Origin: Rhizophagus clarus
Taxonomy: Eukaryota; Glomeromycota; Glomeromycetes; Glomerales; Glomeraceae
DNA length: 64,000 nt
Assembly (NCBI GenBank): GCA_015698045.1
Contig: BLAL01000025.1
Coordinates: forward strand, 434,001-498,000
Direction of reading: 5' to 3'
Part shown: piece after piece, positions 48,965 through 60,995 of the stretch
Layout: every line of letters starts with the position of its first letter
Numbering within the stretch: position 1 is the first letter of the stretch
Position numbers and translations under genes: made by a program
The notes under the pieces: model-generated
What the model was told of the DNA's origin: nothing
Databases searched by the model: none
The model's input: the letters and a program-made list of their open reading frames with translations, nothing else

Positions 48965-50095
48965 TACTGAAAAAATAGTTTGTAATATTTTTTTATAAAG
49001 CTAATTAAAAAAAAATGTTGCGAAACATTTTTTTATTAATAAAATACACTGAAAAAGCGGTTTGCAATATTTTTTTACAAAATTAATTAAAAAACTTTTC
49101 AAAATATTTTTTTATTAGTAAAAATATACTGAAAAAATGTTTCGCAATGTTTTTTCACAAAATTAATTAAAAAAATGTTACAAAACATTTTTTTTATTAG
49201 TAAAACTAAACTGAAAAAATGGTTTGCAATATTTTTTCACAAAATTAATTAAAAAATGTTGCGAAACATTTTTTATTAGTAAAAATATACTGAAAAAATA
49301 TTTCACAATGTTTTTTCATAAAGCTAATTAAAAAAAATGTTGTAAAATATTTTTTTATTAATAAAATACACTGAAAAAATATTTTATAATGTTTTTTTTA
49401 CAAAATTAATTAAAAAAATGTTGTGAAACATTTTTTTATTAGTAAAAATATACTGAAAAAAATGTTTTGCAACATTTTTTCATAAAGCTAATTACGAAAC
49501 ATTTTTTTATTAGTAAAATACACTGAAAAAATGTTTCACAACATTTTTTCACAAAATTAATTAAAAAAATATTGCGAAATGTTTTTTTATTAATAAATAT
49601 ACACTAAAAAAATGTTTTGTAATATTTTTCCATTAAACTAATTAAAAAAAGTTATAGTTATTTTTTTATTTTTTTTATTAAAGATGTATTAAAAAAATGT
49701 TTAATAACGTTTTTTTATTAAACTAATTAAAAAACATTGTGAACTATTTTTTAAATTAAAAATATATTGAAAAAACATTTCATAACATTTTTTCACTAGA
49801 TTAAATAAAAAAAGTCCTAATTGTTTTTTTTATTAAAGATGCATTGAAAAAACGTTTTACACCATTTTTTCATTAGATTGATTAAAAAATATCGCAGAAC
49901 TTTTTTTTATTAACTTATTTAAAACCCATATAATAATTTTTTTTATTAAATTAATTTTGGATTAATAGGTCAATCAGGTCAGGTCAAACCTGTAACCTGA
50001 CCTAATACCGGGTATTGAATTTGATGACCTGACCTGAATATTTCAGGTTAACCTGATGGGTAACCTGAATTAACCCTTATCCATTCAGAACTCTA
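48965..50095 (+). repeat. Element F, copy 2
   Basis: Same orientation and layout as 34970-36322: roughly 82-bp hairpin units in decayed form, then AGGTCAAACCTG and CAGGTTAACCTG words, ending TTCAGAACTCTA. The left end abuts the outer tip of the right palindrome arm, so it is truncated or marks the rearrangement breakpoint. Confidence 0.7.
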
Positions 50096-50098
50096 TAT

Positions 50099-51770
50099 TT
50101 ACCAAAAGGAAGAAATTGCTATAGCCAAACAAACTGCTTTTGCTTCAAATTATGTTTTAGAACAGACCCTTATCTCTGATGTTTTCAAGAATAATAAAAA
50201 TGATAGATAAGTCAAAGATGCCACTGATCGCCCAGTCTTCAAGCTGCATATTGATTTGCTAATAATTAAGAAAATCTCTTTCCAAATCAAGAAAAAAATC
50301 ACGTTCACCTGTTATGCATCAGACTTGAATAAGGATCACATAACTACTAATCATGCTACACAAAATGATCAACAGCCCCAGGTCAATACCCTTTTAAGAA
50401 GCTCCTGGTCAGATCATCAATCAACTGAACTTCACTCCAAATATGGATGTTGATTAAGCATCAGGCGATGCCATACCTCAACAAACTAATGAATAACCAG
50501 AAACTATAACAATTTCTGACAATAAAGATAACTTCGTCCTGATTTTTAAAACCTTCACTGTATACATAGAAAGCAACAATTTTCCTTTCAGTATTCTGAA
50601 AGTTGAAAAAACACATGAAATAGCCAAATTACTCAAAAACTACTCAGGTTTTGAATAATCGAAACCTATTTTTCAATATATTATGGACAAAGATAATAAG
50701 AGAAAATAAATCAAAGTAATCAAATCTATCTTCAGTAACGAAAACAGCTACAAAAAAGCCCTTTAGGATAACTTCCATTTATTTTAAGATCATGAAGAAA
50801 TCTGAAGATGGGAATATCAATAAAAAAATTACTTTATTCAAATTTAAATTGACTATCATCAAAAAACCAGTTAAATCAGCTGAACAAATTAGTAACAAAA
50901 AAGATCATATCATTCAAGTATTCGATATTCCATTATACATAGATACACCCACAATTAGATGCACCTTTAACTTTCTAGAGGAAATTGAAAAAATTTATAT
51001 CAAAGCGCATGGACAATACCAACAGGTGTACATCTTATATAAAGATATTAACTCTGTTTAGCGCTTTTATCACAAGTGATCACATTTCCTTGGTAAGGAA
51101 TATGTAAAAGTCATGCCACTTTTATTATCTGAAGAATAAAGAGAATTACGAAAGTTGTTCAGTCTAGGATTATCAGGTTTACTCTTTAGCATAACTGCTA
51201 TCAATCTTAGATCCATTATTGACAAAATAAATGCAATGACATGCTTTATACCTAGAAACCCCTTTAATTACAAACCTATAACCTATGCGTATCTCAACTT
51301 CAAAAACACAGAATATAGAGACATCGCTGTTAAAAAGCATCAGACAAGGCAAATCTGACAAGAATCTATTTATATCTAATTCGACAGTGCATTACAACAT
51401 ATGTAACAACTGTAGTAATCCTAACCACCTTCGTGCTAGATGCACAATTTCTAAGTGACAACTAAGAAAAAACAATATGGTAAAGAACGCTTATAAAGAG
51501 AAATCAAAAATAATCACTCAAAACACTAAAAAAACCTATGCATAAGCTGTATCTGCTAAACCTAACGCAAATACCAGAAATATTAACCAGAAAAAATAAA
51601 ATCAGAATAAATCCATTGGTAATCCTTCTAATAATCCTACACACAACTCCAGTGGAACGAATAACCAGACTCAAAAAATGACGTCTAAGTCTACATAACA
51701 ACATATAATCTCTACAAAAGGCAAAACAAAGGAAATAGTTACCCCTGCACAATAATAATATTTGAGATAC
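50099..51770 (+). pseudogene. LINE ORF1 relic with CCHC zinc knuckle
   Basis: Decayed gag-like ORF1 of a non-LTR retrotransposon, plus strand, with at least one frameshift near 50,410. Visible: SFQIKKKITFTCYASDLNK, FSILKVEKTHEIAKLLKNY, an RRM-like part (VFDIPLYIDTPTIRCTFNF, KIYIKAHGQYQQVYIL), FIPRNPFNYKPITYAYLNF, and a CCHC knuckle CNNCSNPNHLRARC near 51,400-51,442. Many in-frame TAA codons occupy Gln positions (50455-50457 and 50494-50496, for example). It continues after an interruption at 55,441. Confidence 0.75.
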
Positions 51771-51779
51771 CTAGTAGGA

Positions 51780-54700
51780 TCCCAAACAATATATATATAG
51801 GTCAGATGAAAATTTCAAAATTTACTATGATCAATAAGCAAATTATTTTAGGTTCTGTTAAGCAAACTCTTATTATAATCTTTGAATTTTTTATTCTGCT
51901 AAGCAATTTGTTTTATGACATATATTTAAGATTCCAAATTATATATGGCTAATATAAATTATATTAAAATAATTTATAAATTTAAAAATCAAATACAAAT
52001 AGATTTCAATATGACAAATAATTTTATTTAAGTATAAAAAGATAATTTACTAATTTTTTATATTATTGCAAAAAAAAATTGTGAAAATTGATTCACTAAA
52101 CATCAATAAATTAATAATATAAAATGATATACTAGTGATTAAAACTTCAGAATTTTTAATTTTAATTAATATTAATATGATATTAATATATTATTATTAT
52201 TTTAAAAATAGTTTAAAATTTGAAAATTAATATTGTTATAAAAATGCAATTTTTTTATAAATATTATTATATTTAGATTTATAAAAATTAAAATATAAAT
52301 TATTACCAACCCCTCTGAACAATTTCTTAAAGTTAACAAGTTGATTTAAAATAAAAAAAATTACACTTTAAAATTAAAATCACTTAAATGATAAATAGGG
52401 CTCCGATCGGTTTTGGTAATTACCGAACTGTACCGATCAGTTTCGGTATCGGAGCGGTTTCAGTTTTTACAGTTTACCGAACTGAAACTTTCGGTAAATT
52501 TACCGATCGGTTTTGGTAACTGCAGTTTTGGTACTGGTTTTGCGATTTACCGAACTGAATTACCAAATCGATTTAACTAAATAATATAATAAAAAAATGT
52601 TGTGAAATGTTTTTTATTAGTTATTTTGATAAAACAAACCATTTCGTAGCGGTGTTTTGTCACTTTAATTAAGAAACGTTGCGAATCATTTTTATTCGTT
52701 AATCTAATAAAAAAATAACTATTCGCAACTTTTTTCTTATCATTTTAACAAACGTTGCAAAACGTTAATTGGATAAAAAAAAACATTTCGCAACGTTTTT
52801 TTTGTCACTTTAATAAAAATGTTATGAAACGTTTTTATGAGTTAATTTTAATAAAAAAAACGTTTCGCAACGTTTTTTTTGTCACTTTAATAAAAACGTT
52901 GCGCAATGTTTTTATTAGCTAATTTTAATAAAAAAACGTTTCACAACATTTTTTTTGTTGCTTTAATTAAAAAATGTTGCGAAACGTTTTTTATCAATTA
53001 ATTTAATAAAAAAAATACGTTGCGAAACATTTGAGTTAATTTTAATAAAAAAAACATTTCGCTACGTTTTTTTGTTGCTTTAGTTAAAAAACGTTGCGAA
53101 ATGTTTTTTATCAGTTAATTTAATAAAAAAAACGTTTCGCAACATTTTTTTTGTCTCTATAATAAAAACGTTGCGAAACGTTTTTATGAGCTAATTTTAA
53201 TAAAAAAACGTTTCGCAACGTTTTTTTTTGTCACTTTAATAAAAATGTTGCGAAACGTTTTTATGAGTTAATTTTAATAAAAAAACGTTTCACAATGTTT
53301 TTTTTGTCACTTTAATAAAAACGTTGCGCAACATTTTTATTAGCTAATTTTAATAAAAAAAAACGTTTCGCAACGTTTTTTTTTGTTGCTTTAATTAAAA
53401 AATGTTGCGAAACGTTTTTTAACAGCTAGTTTAATAAAAAAACGTTTCGCTATGTTTTTTTTTGTTGCTTTAGTTAAAAAATGTTGCGAAACGTTTTTTA
53501 TCAGTTAATTTAATAAAAAAAATGTTTCGCTACATTTTTTTTGTCTCTATAATAAAAACGTTGCGAAACGTTTTTATGAGCTAATTTTAATAAAAAAACG
53601 TTTCACAACGTTTTTTTTTGTCACTTTAATAAAAACGTTGCGAAACATTTTTATGAGTTAATTTTAATAAAAAAAAACATTTCGCAACGTTTTTTTTTGT
53701 TGCTTTAATTAAAAAACGTTGCAAAACGTTTTTTAACAGTTAGTTTAATAAAAAAAAATGTTTCGCTACGTTTTTTTGTTGCTTTAGTTAAAAAAAGTTG
53801 CGAAACGTTTTTTATCAGTTAACTTAATAAAAAAAAACGTTTCACTACATTTTTTTTTGTCTCTATAATAAAAACGTTGCAAAACGTTTTTATGAGCTAA
53901 TTTTAATAAAAAAAAACGTTTCACAACATTTTTTTTTGTTGCTTTAATTAAAAAACGTTGCGAAACGTTTTTTAACAGTTAGTTTAATAAAAAAAAACAT
54001 TTCGCAACATTTTTTTTGTTGCTTTAGTTAAAAAACGTTGCGAAACGTTTTTGTTAGTTAATTTTAATAAAAAAAACATTTCGCAATGTTTTTTTTGTCA
54101 CTTTAATAAAAATGTTGCGAAACGTTTTTATGAGTTAATTTAATAAAAAAAAACATTTTGCAACGTTTTTTTTTCATTTTAATTAAAAACGTTGTGAAAC
54201 GTTTTTTATTAGTTAATTTAATAAAAAAAACGATTCGCAACTTTATTTTTTGATACTTTAAATAAAAAACGTTGCGAAACATTTTTATAGATCATTTGAT
54301 TTGGTAAAAAAAATACCAAAATAGTTTCGCGATGTTTTTTTTACTAAAAATAGTTTTTAATATTGGTAAATCGGTTCAGTTTTCGGTAATTATCGATCGG
54401 TTTTGATAATCATCAATACTGATACTGGTCAGTTTCGGTAATCATCAATACTGATACCAATCAATTCGGTTCAGTATCAGTTTTTGCAAAAACTGAACTG
54501 AACCGAACCGATCGGAGCCCTAATGATAAATAATTAAATGTATAAAAGTTGATCGCATTTCATGAATATTAATCCAATCATCTTAAAATTTTTATTGTAA
54601 GTAGATTTGATCCTGCTGAACAACTTTACTTAAGCAGAAAAAGATGATTTCATTTGATTAAAATGTGAAATCATGCTCTGAGGTTGCAAAATAAGTTTTC

Positions 54701-55390
54701 ACAAAAAAATTGATAATACAAAAATAGCCAATACTTCACAAATATTAGTTCAATCATTATAAAAATTTATATGCAGGTAGATTTGATAACACTGAAAAAT
54801 TTTTTAAGTATAAAAAAGTAATTTCATTTTGCAAAAGTGATGTTATTACATCCTGAAATTAAAAGAGAAAAAAAAAAATTTTTGGAGTTAGTACTGTTTA
54901 AAAAATATAATTATCTTCACAAATATTATACTTAGAATCATAAAAATTGAAATACAAATACTTTTTACATTGCTGAACAACTTATTTAAACATAAAAGGT
55001 AATTTCATTTGTCTAAAATTCATTTTATATATGAGTAAAATTAGTAAACAAAAAATAAGAATATGAGAATATTATTATAAAAACATGATTTTTTTTATAA
55101 ATATTAAATACAATATTGTGTTTATAAAATTAAAATATGTAAAATAATAGAAAAGAAGTATCAGTTTAAAAAATTTTTTGTAAAAAAATTTTTTTGATAT
55201 ATATGAGAAATTAAAATTTTCTCTTTATATATATATATGAAAATCTTTATTATATGAATAAGAGGTTCTATTACGCAAATATAATTACTGAAATGAAATA
55301 AAAATAAGTTCAATTACGCATTTAAATATCTAACCAACTAAAAATTTTATATTAAAATAAGCAAATAAAGTCTTACATAGGGTTTTTTTT
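51780..55390. repeat. Old, diverged satellite interrupting the LINE
   Basis: On both sides of element C, units of roughly 150-200 bp recur with words such as CACAAATATTA, TATAAAAATTTATATGCAGG, GATTTGATAACACTGAA and TAAAAAGTAATTTCATTT (52,000; 54,560; 54,730; 54,910). Copies are strongly diverged. No open frames. It separates two parts of the same LINE ORF1. Confidence 0.5.
52396..54522 (+). mobile_element. Element C: 2,127-bp hAT-type element of the A/B family
   Basis: Ends TAGGGCTCCGATCGG and CCGATCGGAGCCCTA, flanked by the exact 8-bp duplication ATGATAAA (52388-52395 and 54523-54530). Same orientation as A. The core has about twenty roughly 80-bp units: ACGTTGCGAAACGT, spacer ATGAGTTAATTTTAAT, ACGTTTCGCAACGT, spacer TTGTCACTTTAAT. 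Most of the A-to-C length difference is unit number. No coding capacity. Confidence 0.94.
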
Positions 55391-55440
55391 ATATGATCAT
55401 TAAGCAAACTCAAATCTAACATATTTATATATTGTTTGGG

Positions 55441-55937
55441 GTTCTTTCTTAATTGACAACTTAGTAAAGCAACTAGAGGTCCAAATCACACAAGAATTTA
55501 CTGACCTAAGACGCCACATAGATTTTTTTAATGATACTATAAACAAATACAAGAAAGAACAGGAAGAAAGATTAAAAAAAGTAAGTGGCATTAATACTCC
55601 ATGATAGACTAAATTTCTAACCTCTCAATCTGTATCAAAAAATGACCAAAATAAACATATTTGAAAAGACCCTGAATATGAAACTTCTTCTTCATCAGAA
55701 GGAAAACAATTAGAAGACATGTTATATATACAACATACTCTTATACAGCGCTTCGATAATGTAGCTGGTAGACTTCAAGGTATTATTGAAAGAGCTATTC
55801 ACAACCTTTTAGAAGGTTTTACCAACTCTTAAAATGCAGAAGAAGATCAAAATGATATTCTGTTTGATGGTGATGAGGAGTACCTAGTAATAGATAATGA
55901 AGATGACGCTGACATTGAAAATAATGTTGAGATCTAA
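55441..55937 (+). pseudogene. LINE ORF1 C-terminal part (coiled coil, acidic tail)
   Basis: One frame with several stops at expected Trp/Arg/Gln positions: FLIDNLVKQLEVQITQEF, HIDFFNDTINKYKKEQEERL (coiled-coil-like), then LQGIIERAIHNLLEGFTNS and an acidic end (DILFDGDEEYLVIDNEDD, ADIENNVEI) before TAA. ORF2 starts 36 bp later, the usual LINE order. Confidence 0.65.
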
Positions 55938-55973
55938 TTCTTTAAAAATCTATTATACTATCAGGATGCAATA

Positions 55974-56296
55974 ATGATGGACAATCAGCCCAATCTTCAA
56001 AATAAAAATAAAAACAAAAAACAAAAAAATCCCTCTCTCTCCTCCAATAGTCAATTACAATACTCTTCACAATTTAACCAGAAGAAAAAATTTAAATTCA
56101 TAATCATAATGTTAAATATACAATATTTAACAATCACCAAATTGAAAGACACTATTGATTACATGTCTTCCAACAATATTAATATATTAGGTTTAGCAGA
56201 AACCATCTTAAATGATAAAAATTGTTAATTATTTACTAATTTAATTAATGATTGGTACATATTATACAGCTCAACAGGAGAGAAAAAAGGTTTGGA
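55974..56296 (+). pseudogene. LINE ORF2 start: apurinic-type endonuclease, split by the CACTA-like element
   Basis: ATG at 55974, basic Asn/Lys-rich leader, then MLNIQYLTITKLKDTIDYM and NNINILGLAETIL, the first strands of the exonuclease-endonuclease-phosphatase domain. A TAA at about 56226 precedes STGEKKGL-type sequence. The frame resumes at 60,998 as DVGFLVKKE after the insertion. Confidence 0.7.
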
Positions 56297-56929
56297 CACT
56301 GGTCAAAATCAATTCTATCAGGTACATATCGGAAACTTATATATCAGCGGCTAATCAGATAAATATTGGGTATTTTTACATATCGGGTACCCGATTTATT
56401 ACACTTCAAAATATGCCTAATTACCAAGACCCCGATATCTAAACTATTGGTCACTGATATGTTATTTAATATATATCGGGCACAGTTCTATCTTACACAT
56501 ATCGGGTACCCGATATGTGATACAAATTTTAATACGTTAGATTTCATATTATATAACGTATTAAGAAATTTTTTAGAGTTTACTTTCTTTATAGATTTTT
56601 CTTTTTAGAAATTTTTAATTCGTTTAATGTAGTTAAAAAATTTTTATTGTCTTATTTATTGAATGCATTATCAAGTTTATAAATTTTTTGTAAAGTGTTT
56701 AAAAGTATAATTATTATTGTTAATATTTTTATTTTATTACGTATTTTATTACAATAAATTAATAAAAAAGTTACAGTCATTTATAATACAATTTTAAGAA
56801 AAGTTTGCTCAAACTTTTCTTAATCGTGATCACATTAGGATCAAGAGGAACAAGGGAAACTGCAACCTAACATAAATAAAAGAAACGTTAAACTGTTTCT
56901 TTAATATTCAAAAAATATCCCTCCCTCTC

Positions 56930-57410
56930 TCCTTACATTTCAAGTCCGGAGTCCAGCAATCTGAAAAAAATAAAGAAAGAAATGTTAGTAACGTTTCTTT
57001 AACATTAAAAAAAAAATCACCACTCTTTCCAACTTACATTCCCAAGTCCGGTTCATCCAAGAAGGCTGGCAACCTAAAAAAAATAAAGAAAGAAACATTA
57101 GTAACGTTTCTTTAATATTAAAAAAAAATCCCCCGCCCTTTCTAACTTACATTCCCAAGTCTGGTTCGTCCAAGAAGGCCGGCAACCTAAAAAAATAAAG
57201 AAAAAAACGTTAGTAACATTTCTTTAATATTAAAAAAAAATCACCACCCTTTCCAACTTATATTTCCCAAGTCCGGTTCGTCCAAGAAGGCTGGCAACCT
57301 AAAAAAAATAAAGAAAGAAACGTTAGTAACATTTCTTTAATATTAAAAAAAAATTCCCCCATCCCTTCCAACTTACATTCCAAATCCAGGAGTCCAGCAA
57401 CCTAAAAAAA
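56930..57410 (-). repeat. Tandem array of five micro-exon-like units (CACTA-like element)
   Basis: Minus-strand units of about 115 bp: T-rich tract plus TTTAG, a block (36 nt in the three middle units) that reads LPAFLDEPDLG, GTAAGT-type donor, then TTACTAACG (matching the strong TACTAAC branch-point sequence) inside an AGAAACGTTACTAACGTTTCT-like hairpin. The three middle units differ only at third codon positions in this frame. The block aligns with that of the array at 38,633. The outer two units have shorter blocks. Confidence 0.75.
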
Positions 57411-58232
57411 AAATAAAAAAAAAATTATGGTTTAGAAAACCGTAAAATAGATTGATTATGATAATCAATGATCATCAAATTAAATTAAAATGCCGAAACT
57501 ATTGCATGTAAACGCCAAAAGGTTTCGGCAGTTTAGCAAAAATGAGTTTGATCATGTATTTTGAAAATGTGAAAGATTATTTCAAGATTTTATAGTGTAA
57601 ATTGATAGATTAGTTCTCTCAATTTGATCTATAGAAAGATTTTAGTAACATTTTGGAAGAATCAGCGGTATTAGATCTATCACGCCTAAATGTACCTTTT
57701 TTAAAAATTTATTGGGAACATTTCATCATTACAATATATTATATAATATATGACGACAGATTGTTTATTTAATTAATACTTTAATAAAAAAAAAAATGAA
57801 TGTTTGTTGAATAAAAGCAATTTATTATAATAAGCTTTAATTACTTATAATTGAGGTCGAATTTTTTAATTTCAGTTGAATATAGGCCGATATTAAATCA
57901 AATTATAAAATAGTAAAAATATTAAAATAATAATTAGATGACTATATAATATATATATTTATTTAATAAAAATAATAATAATAAAAGATAATAAAAAATA
58001 AAAATAATAATAATAAAAATAATAAAAATATAAAAATATAAATAAAAAATAAAAATAAAAATAAAATATAAAAAATACAAAATAAAAAAAAATAAAAATA
58101 AAAAAATATAATTTACGGATTCTAAGGCCGCCGATGCGCAGTGTTTTTACGCTGCCTACGACTGTGGTGGTTCCCTAAGAAATATATATAAATTTAGAAC
58201 TTAAATAACTTAAATATAAATTAAAAAAATTC
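57411..58232. other. Interior of the CACTA-like element downstream of the Myb/SANT-like gene
   Basis: AT-rich with a hairpin at 57,492-57,530 (GCCGAAAC ... GTTTCGGC). Near 58,110-58,180 (minus strand) a GC-richer block follows TTTCTTAG and reads NHHSRRQRKNTAHRRP before a stop; it may be an alternative last exon of the Myb/SANT-like gene, but no matching donor was found. Confidence 0.35.
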
Positions 58233-58719
58233 TTAATAATTATCAGGTCTGTCCCAAAACCTTGTGCGGAACTGCCTATAATATCTTTCTCCTTCCCGGG
58301 ACCACCTTCCATTTCGCGCATCATTCCTCCATTCACAGAAATTCTAAAAATGTTAATACTATTAATTTTTTATTTTTTTTTATTTTTTTTTTATGATTTA
58401 TTATTATTTTACTAACATTAAAATTCCTGACCAAGTTTCTCCACTTTCTTTCTACCTGTTGGCCAGTGAACCTCACGCGGAACCGTCTCTGAATTCTTCG
58501 AGCTAGGCTCTCCCAGAATTCAGAGCGGTCCCTCCTGGATATGTCATGGTAGTAGTTGTTCTTTCTCCTTTACATTATTTATTTAATTTTTAGATCAAGA
58601 AACATAAGAGAAAAAAAAACTAGAATATGATCAAAGTTATTTATTAGTTTTCATTTAATTTTTTACCTCCTATATCTTATTAAATATTCAGTTATTGCAT
58701 CAGTCCAATTTGCGGGCAT
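58233..58719 (-). CDS. Myb/SANT-like DNA-binding protein carried by the CACTA-like element
   Basis: Three exons, complement of 58233-58343, 58417-58567 and 58667-58719, join in phase to 105 codons (104 aa) with GT-AG introns of 73 and 99 bp. The start ATG at 58719 is the first in frame; the TAA is at 58233-58235. The protein reads MPANWTDAITEYLIRYRR, then a helical stretch with RRDRSEFWESLARRIQ, RFRVRFTGQQVERKWRNLV and EWRNDARNGRWSREGERYY. Trp/Phe spacing and the TG-Q-ERKW-L motif are typical of Myb/SANT-like (trihelix-type) DNA-binding domains. It is richer in G+C than all its surroundings. No catalytic domain. It could bind the element's own subterminal words or be a captured host gene. Function is inferred. 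Confidence 0.72.
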
Positions 58720-59492
58720 TTTAAAAAAAAGAATATATAATAATAAAAAATAACGGCAACAAATTTTAAGAAAAAGAATATATAATAGAAATAACGACAA
58801 CAAATTTATTGTAAGAAAAAAAAAAAGATGAAACCTCTTTTTAAAAATAATTTTTTATCACCTTGTATTATTATATTAATTACCCTTCAAGAACATTTAC
58901 GTAAATTGTTCTAATTTCTCAAATATGTCATGATTGTTATGATCTGTCTTCTTTATATTAATTATAATACAGATACGGATCTACAATACAATCAATCACA
59001 ATGAACAAGTTAAACTCGACCTAAACTCAATTGTTATGATCGTGATTCCAAAATATCAAGATAAAGATCTTCTTTTTAATTATATATCAAATCTAAAAAA
59101 GGTAAAATCTAATAATACAAATACGTAAATAAATAGTGTTTTTTATTTTGGTTTATGATAAGCTTTTGCCAATTATAGACTACAAATAAAACAATTACGG
59201 ATCTACAATACATTACACAAAGATCTTGAGCGAACAATTTAAATTCAAAATAAAATATCCAAGATTAACAAAAAAGTTGGTAACGTTATAATGAAATCGG
59301 TAGTAAAACTTAATTTAATCATCTTTAATTAGGTATAAAAATTCTGATAAATTTAATAAAATCAGTGATTTTTTACTAATTTTATCAACTCAAGTTGAGC
59401 ACGAATAGTGAATAATCAAGTTTGTGCTTCTTCGCTAATATTGACTTGTGCATTCGATAGGTGACCGATTTTGTGGCTGATGTGGCTGAATA
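58720..59492. promoter_or_regulatory. Upstream region of the Myb/SANT-like gene
   Basis: AT-rich, no open frame of note. It repeats AAGAATATATAATA near 58,730-58,790. It must contain the promoter of the minus-strand gene if that gene is expressed. Confidence 0.3.
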
Positions 59493-59910
59493 TAATATTA
59501 CCCAAATAACCAATAAAAATTGATAATTTTGTTAATCATGTGATTGCACGATCATGATTTAATTATTTATTTATCGTATTTTTTTTTTTTTTTTTTTCAA
59601 AAACTTTTTTTCTCTCTCTCAAATTTTTACTTTATTGTTTTGTCTAAAAAATAAAGATAAAAGTATATTTTTTGTTGAAATTTCTTTTCCCATTATTATG
59701 TTATTTATAATATTACCCAAATAATCAATAAAAATTGATAATTTTGTTGATCATGTGATTGCACGATCACGATTTAATTATTTATTTATCGTTTTTTTTT
59801 TCAAAACTTTTTTCTCTCTCTCTCAAATTTTTACTTTATTGTTTTTGTCTAAAAAATAAAGATAAAGGTATATTTTTTGTTAAAATTTCTTTTCCCATTA
59901 TTATGTTATT
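59493..59910. repeat. Roughly 210-bp tandem duplication
   Basis: Two copies side by side (from ATATTACCCAAATAA to CCCATTATTATGTTATT), about 95% alike, differing mainly in T-run length; a shortened third copy lies near 59,985-60,070. The following 300 bp is a diverged CTAACATT/ACTAACAC repeat. Confidence 0.75.
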
Positions 59911-60995
59911 CTTAACACTCTTATTAATATATTTTTCCAATATATTTCTTCTCACTAACGTCCTAAACAATGTTCTACTATCGAGTTTTTTACTTTATTG
60001 GTTTTTCTAAAAAATAAATACAAAGGTACATTTTTTGTTGAAATTTCTTTTTCCATCCTGTTAACACTTTTACTAATATTTTTTTCTAATGTGTTTCCTC
60101 CTACTAACGTTCCTACTAACAATGTTCTACTATTAAACATTTTTTATTTCTTACTTTTACTAACACTTCTACTAACATTAACACTAACATTAATACTTAT
60201 ACTTTATATTTTTTTTTTATTGACGTTCCTTTTTTACTTCTATTAACTTTCATACTAACATTAATACTAACACTTTCTAATGTAAAAATTTTTTTATTAA
60301 CGTTCCTTTTCTTTTGCTAACACTTCTACTAATATTCATACTAACACTTTTATTACTAACATTTTACTTTCTTTCAAATTAAATAGATATAATGAAATGA
60401 AAACAAGCAAACAAGTGAACATTAATTGTAAATTTGTGTAAAGAGTAGTGAATTTTTTTATAATATTTTTTGTATAATATTTTTTTTTATTATCGATTGA
60501 AAATATAAATAAAACTTTCAGTAATTACAATTAAATGAATTAAATTACTTTTAAATTACAATTGTATTTAAATTATAAATCTACTACTATTAATGCCCCA
60601 TAAATGCTATACTTTTCAGCTATCCGATATGTGTAAAAATTATGAAATTATGCTTATATTTCAAATACAAATAGGATACATATCGGGTATATATAGGATA
60701 CTTATTAGCACTATCCGATAAGTGTATAATATCTGTCCGATATTTTTTTAAAATATATCGGGTACCCAATAAATCTATGATATGTAACTGATATTTAACT
60801 ATCCAATATGTATGAGAAATGTACCTGATATGTACGTTATATGTCACTGATTTTCTGCATCCGATAGGTACATATCAGGTACCCGATATGTGTAGTATTA
60901 TTAAATAACATACACATATTTCACACATATCGGGTATATATCAGGTACTCGATATGTACCTGATATGTACCCGATAGCATTGATTTTGACCAGTG

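Larger units (their letters stand above)
56297..60995. mobile_element. CACTA-like (EnSpm/CMC-type) element, 4,699 bp
   Basis: Ends CACTGGTCAAAATCAAT and ATTGATTTTGACCAGTG, flanked by the 3-bp duplication GGA; removing it plus one GGA restores the reading GLDVGFLV of the LINE endonuclease. CACT...AGTG ends and a 3-bp duplication are CACTA traits. Both ends are packed with ATATCGGGTACCCGATAT words (56,320-56,530 and 60,610-60,985), as expected for subterminal transposase sites. The interior holds a Myb/SANT-like gene, a micro-exon-like array and tandem repeats. No transposase was found. Confidence 0.82.

Noticed and set aside
50099-51770. Alternative genetic code with TAA = Gln
   Set aside because: Host genes in the same window use TAA/TAG/TGA as normal stops and CAA/CAG for Gln; the pattern is better explained by C-to-T decay of repeats.
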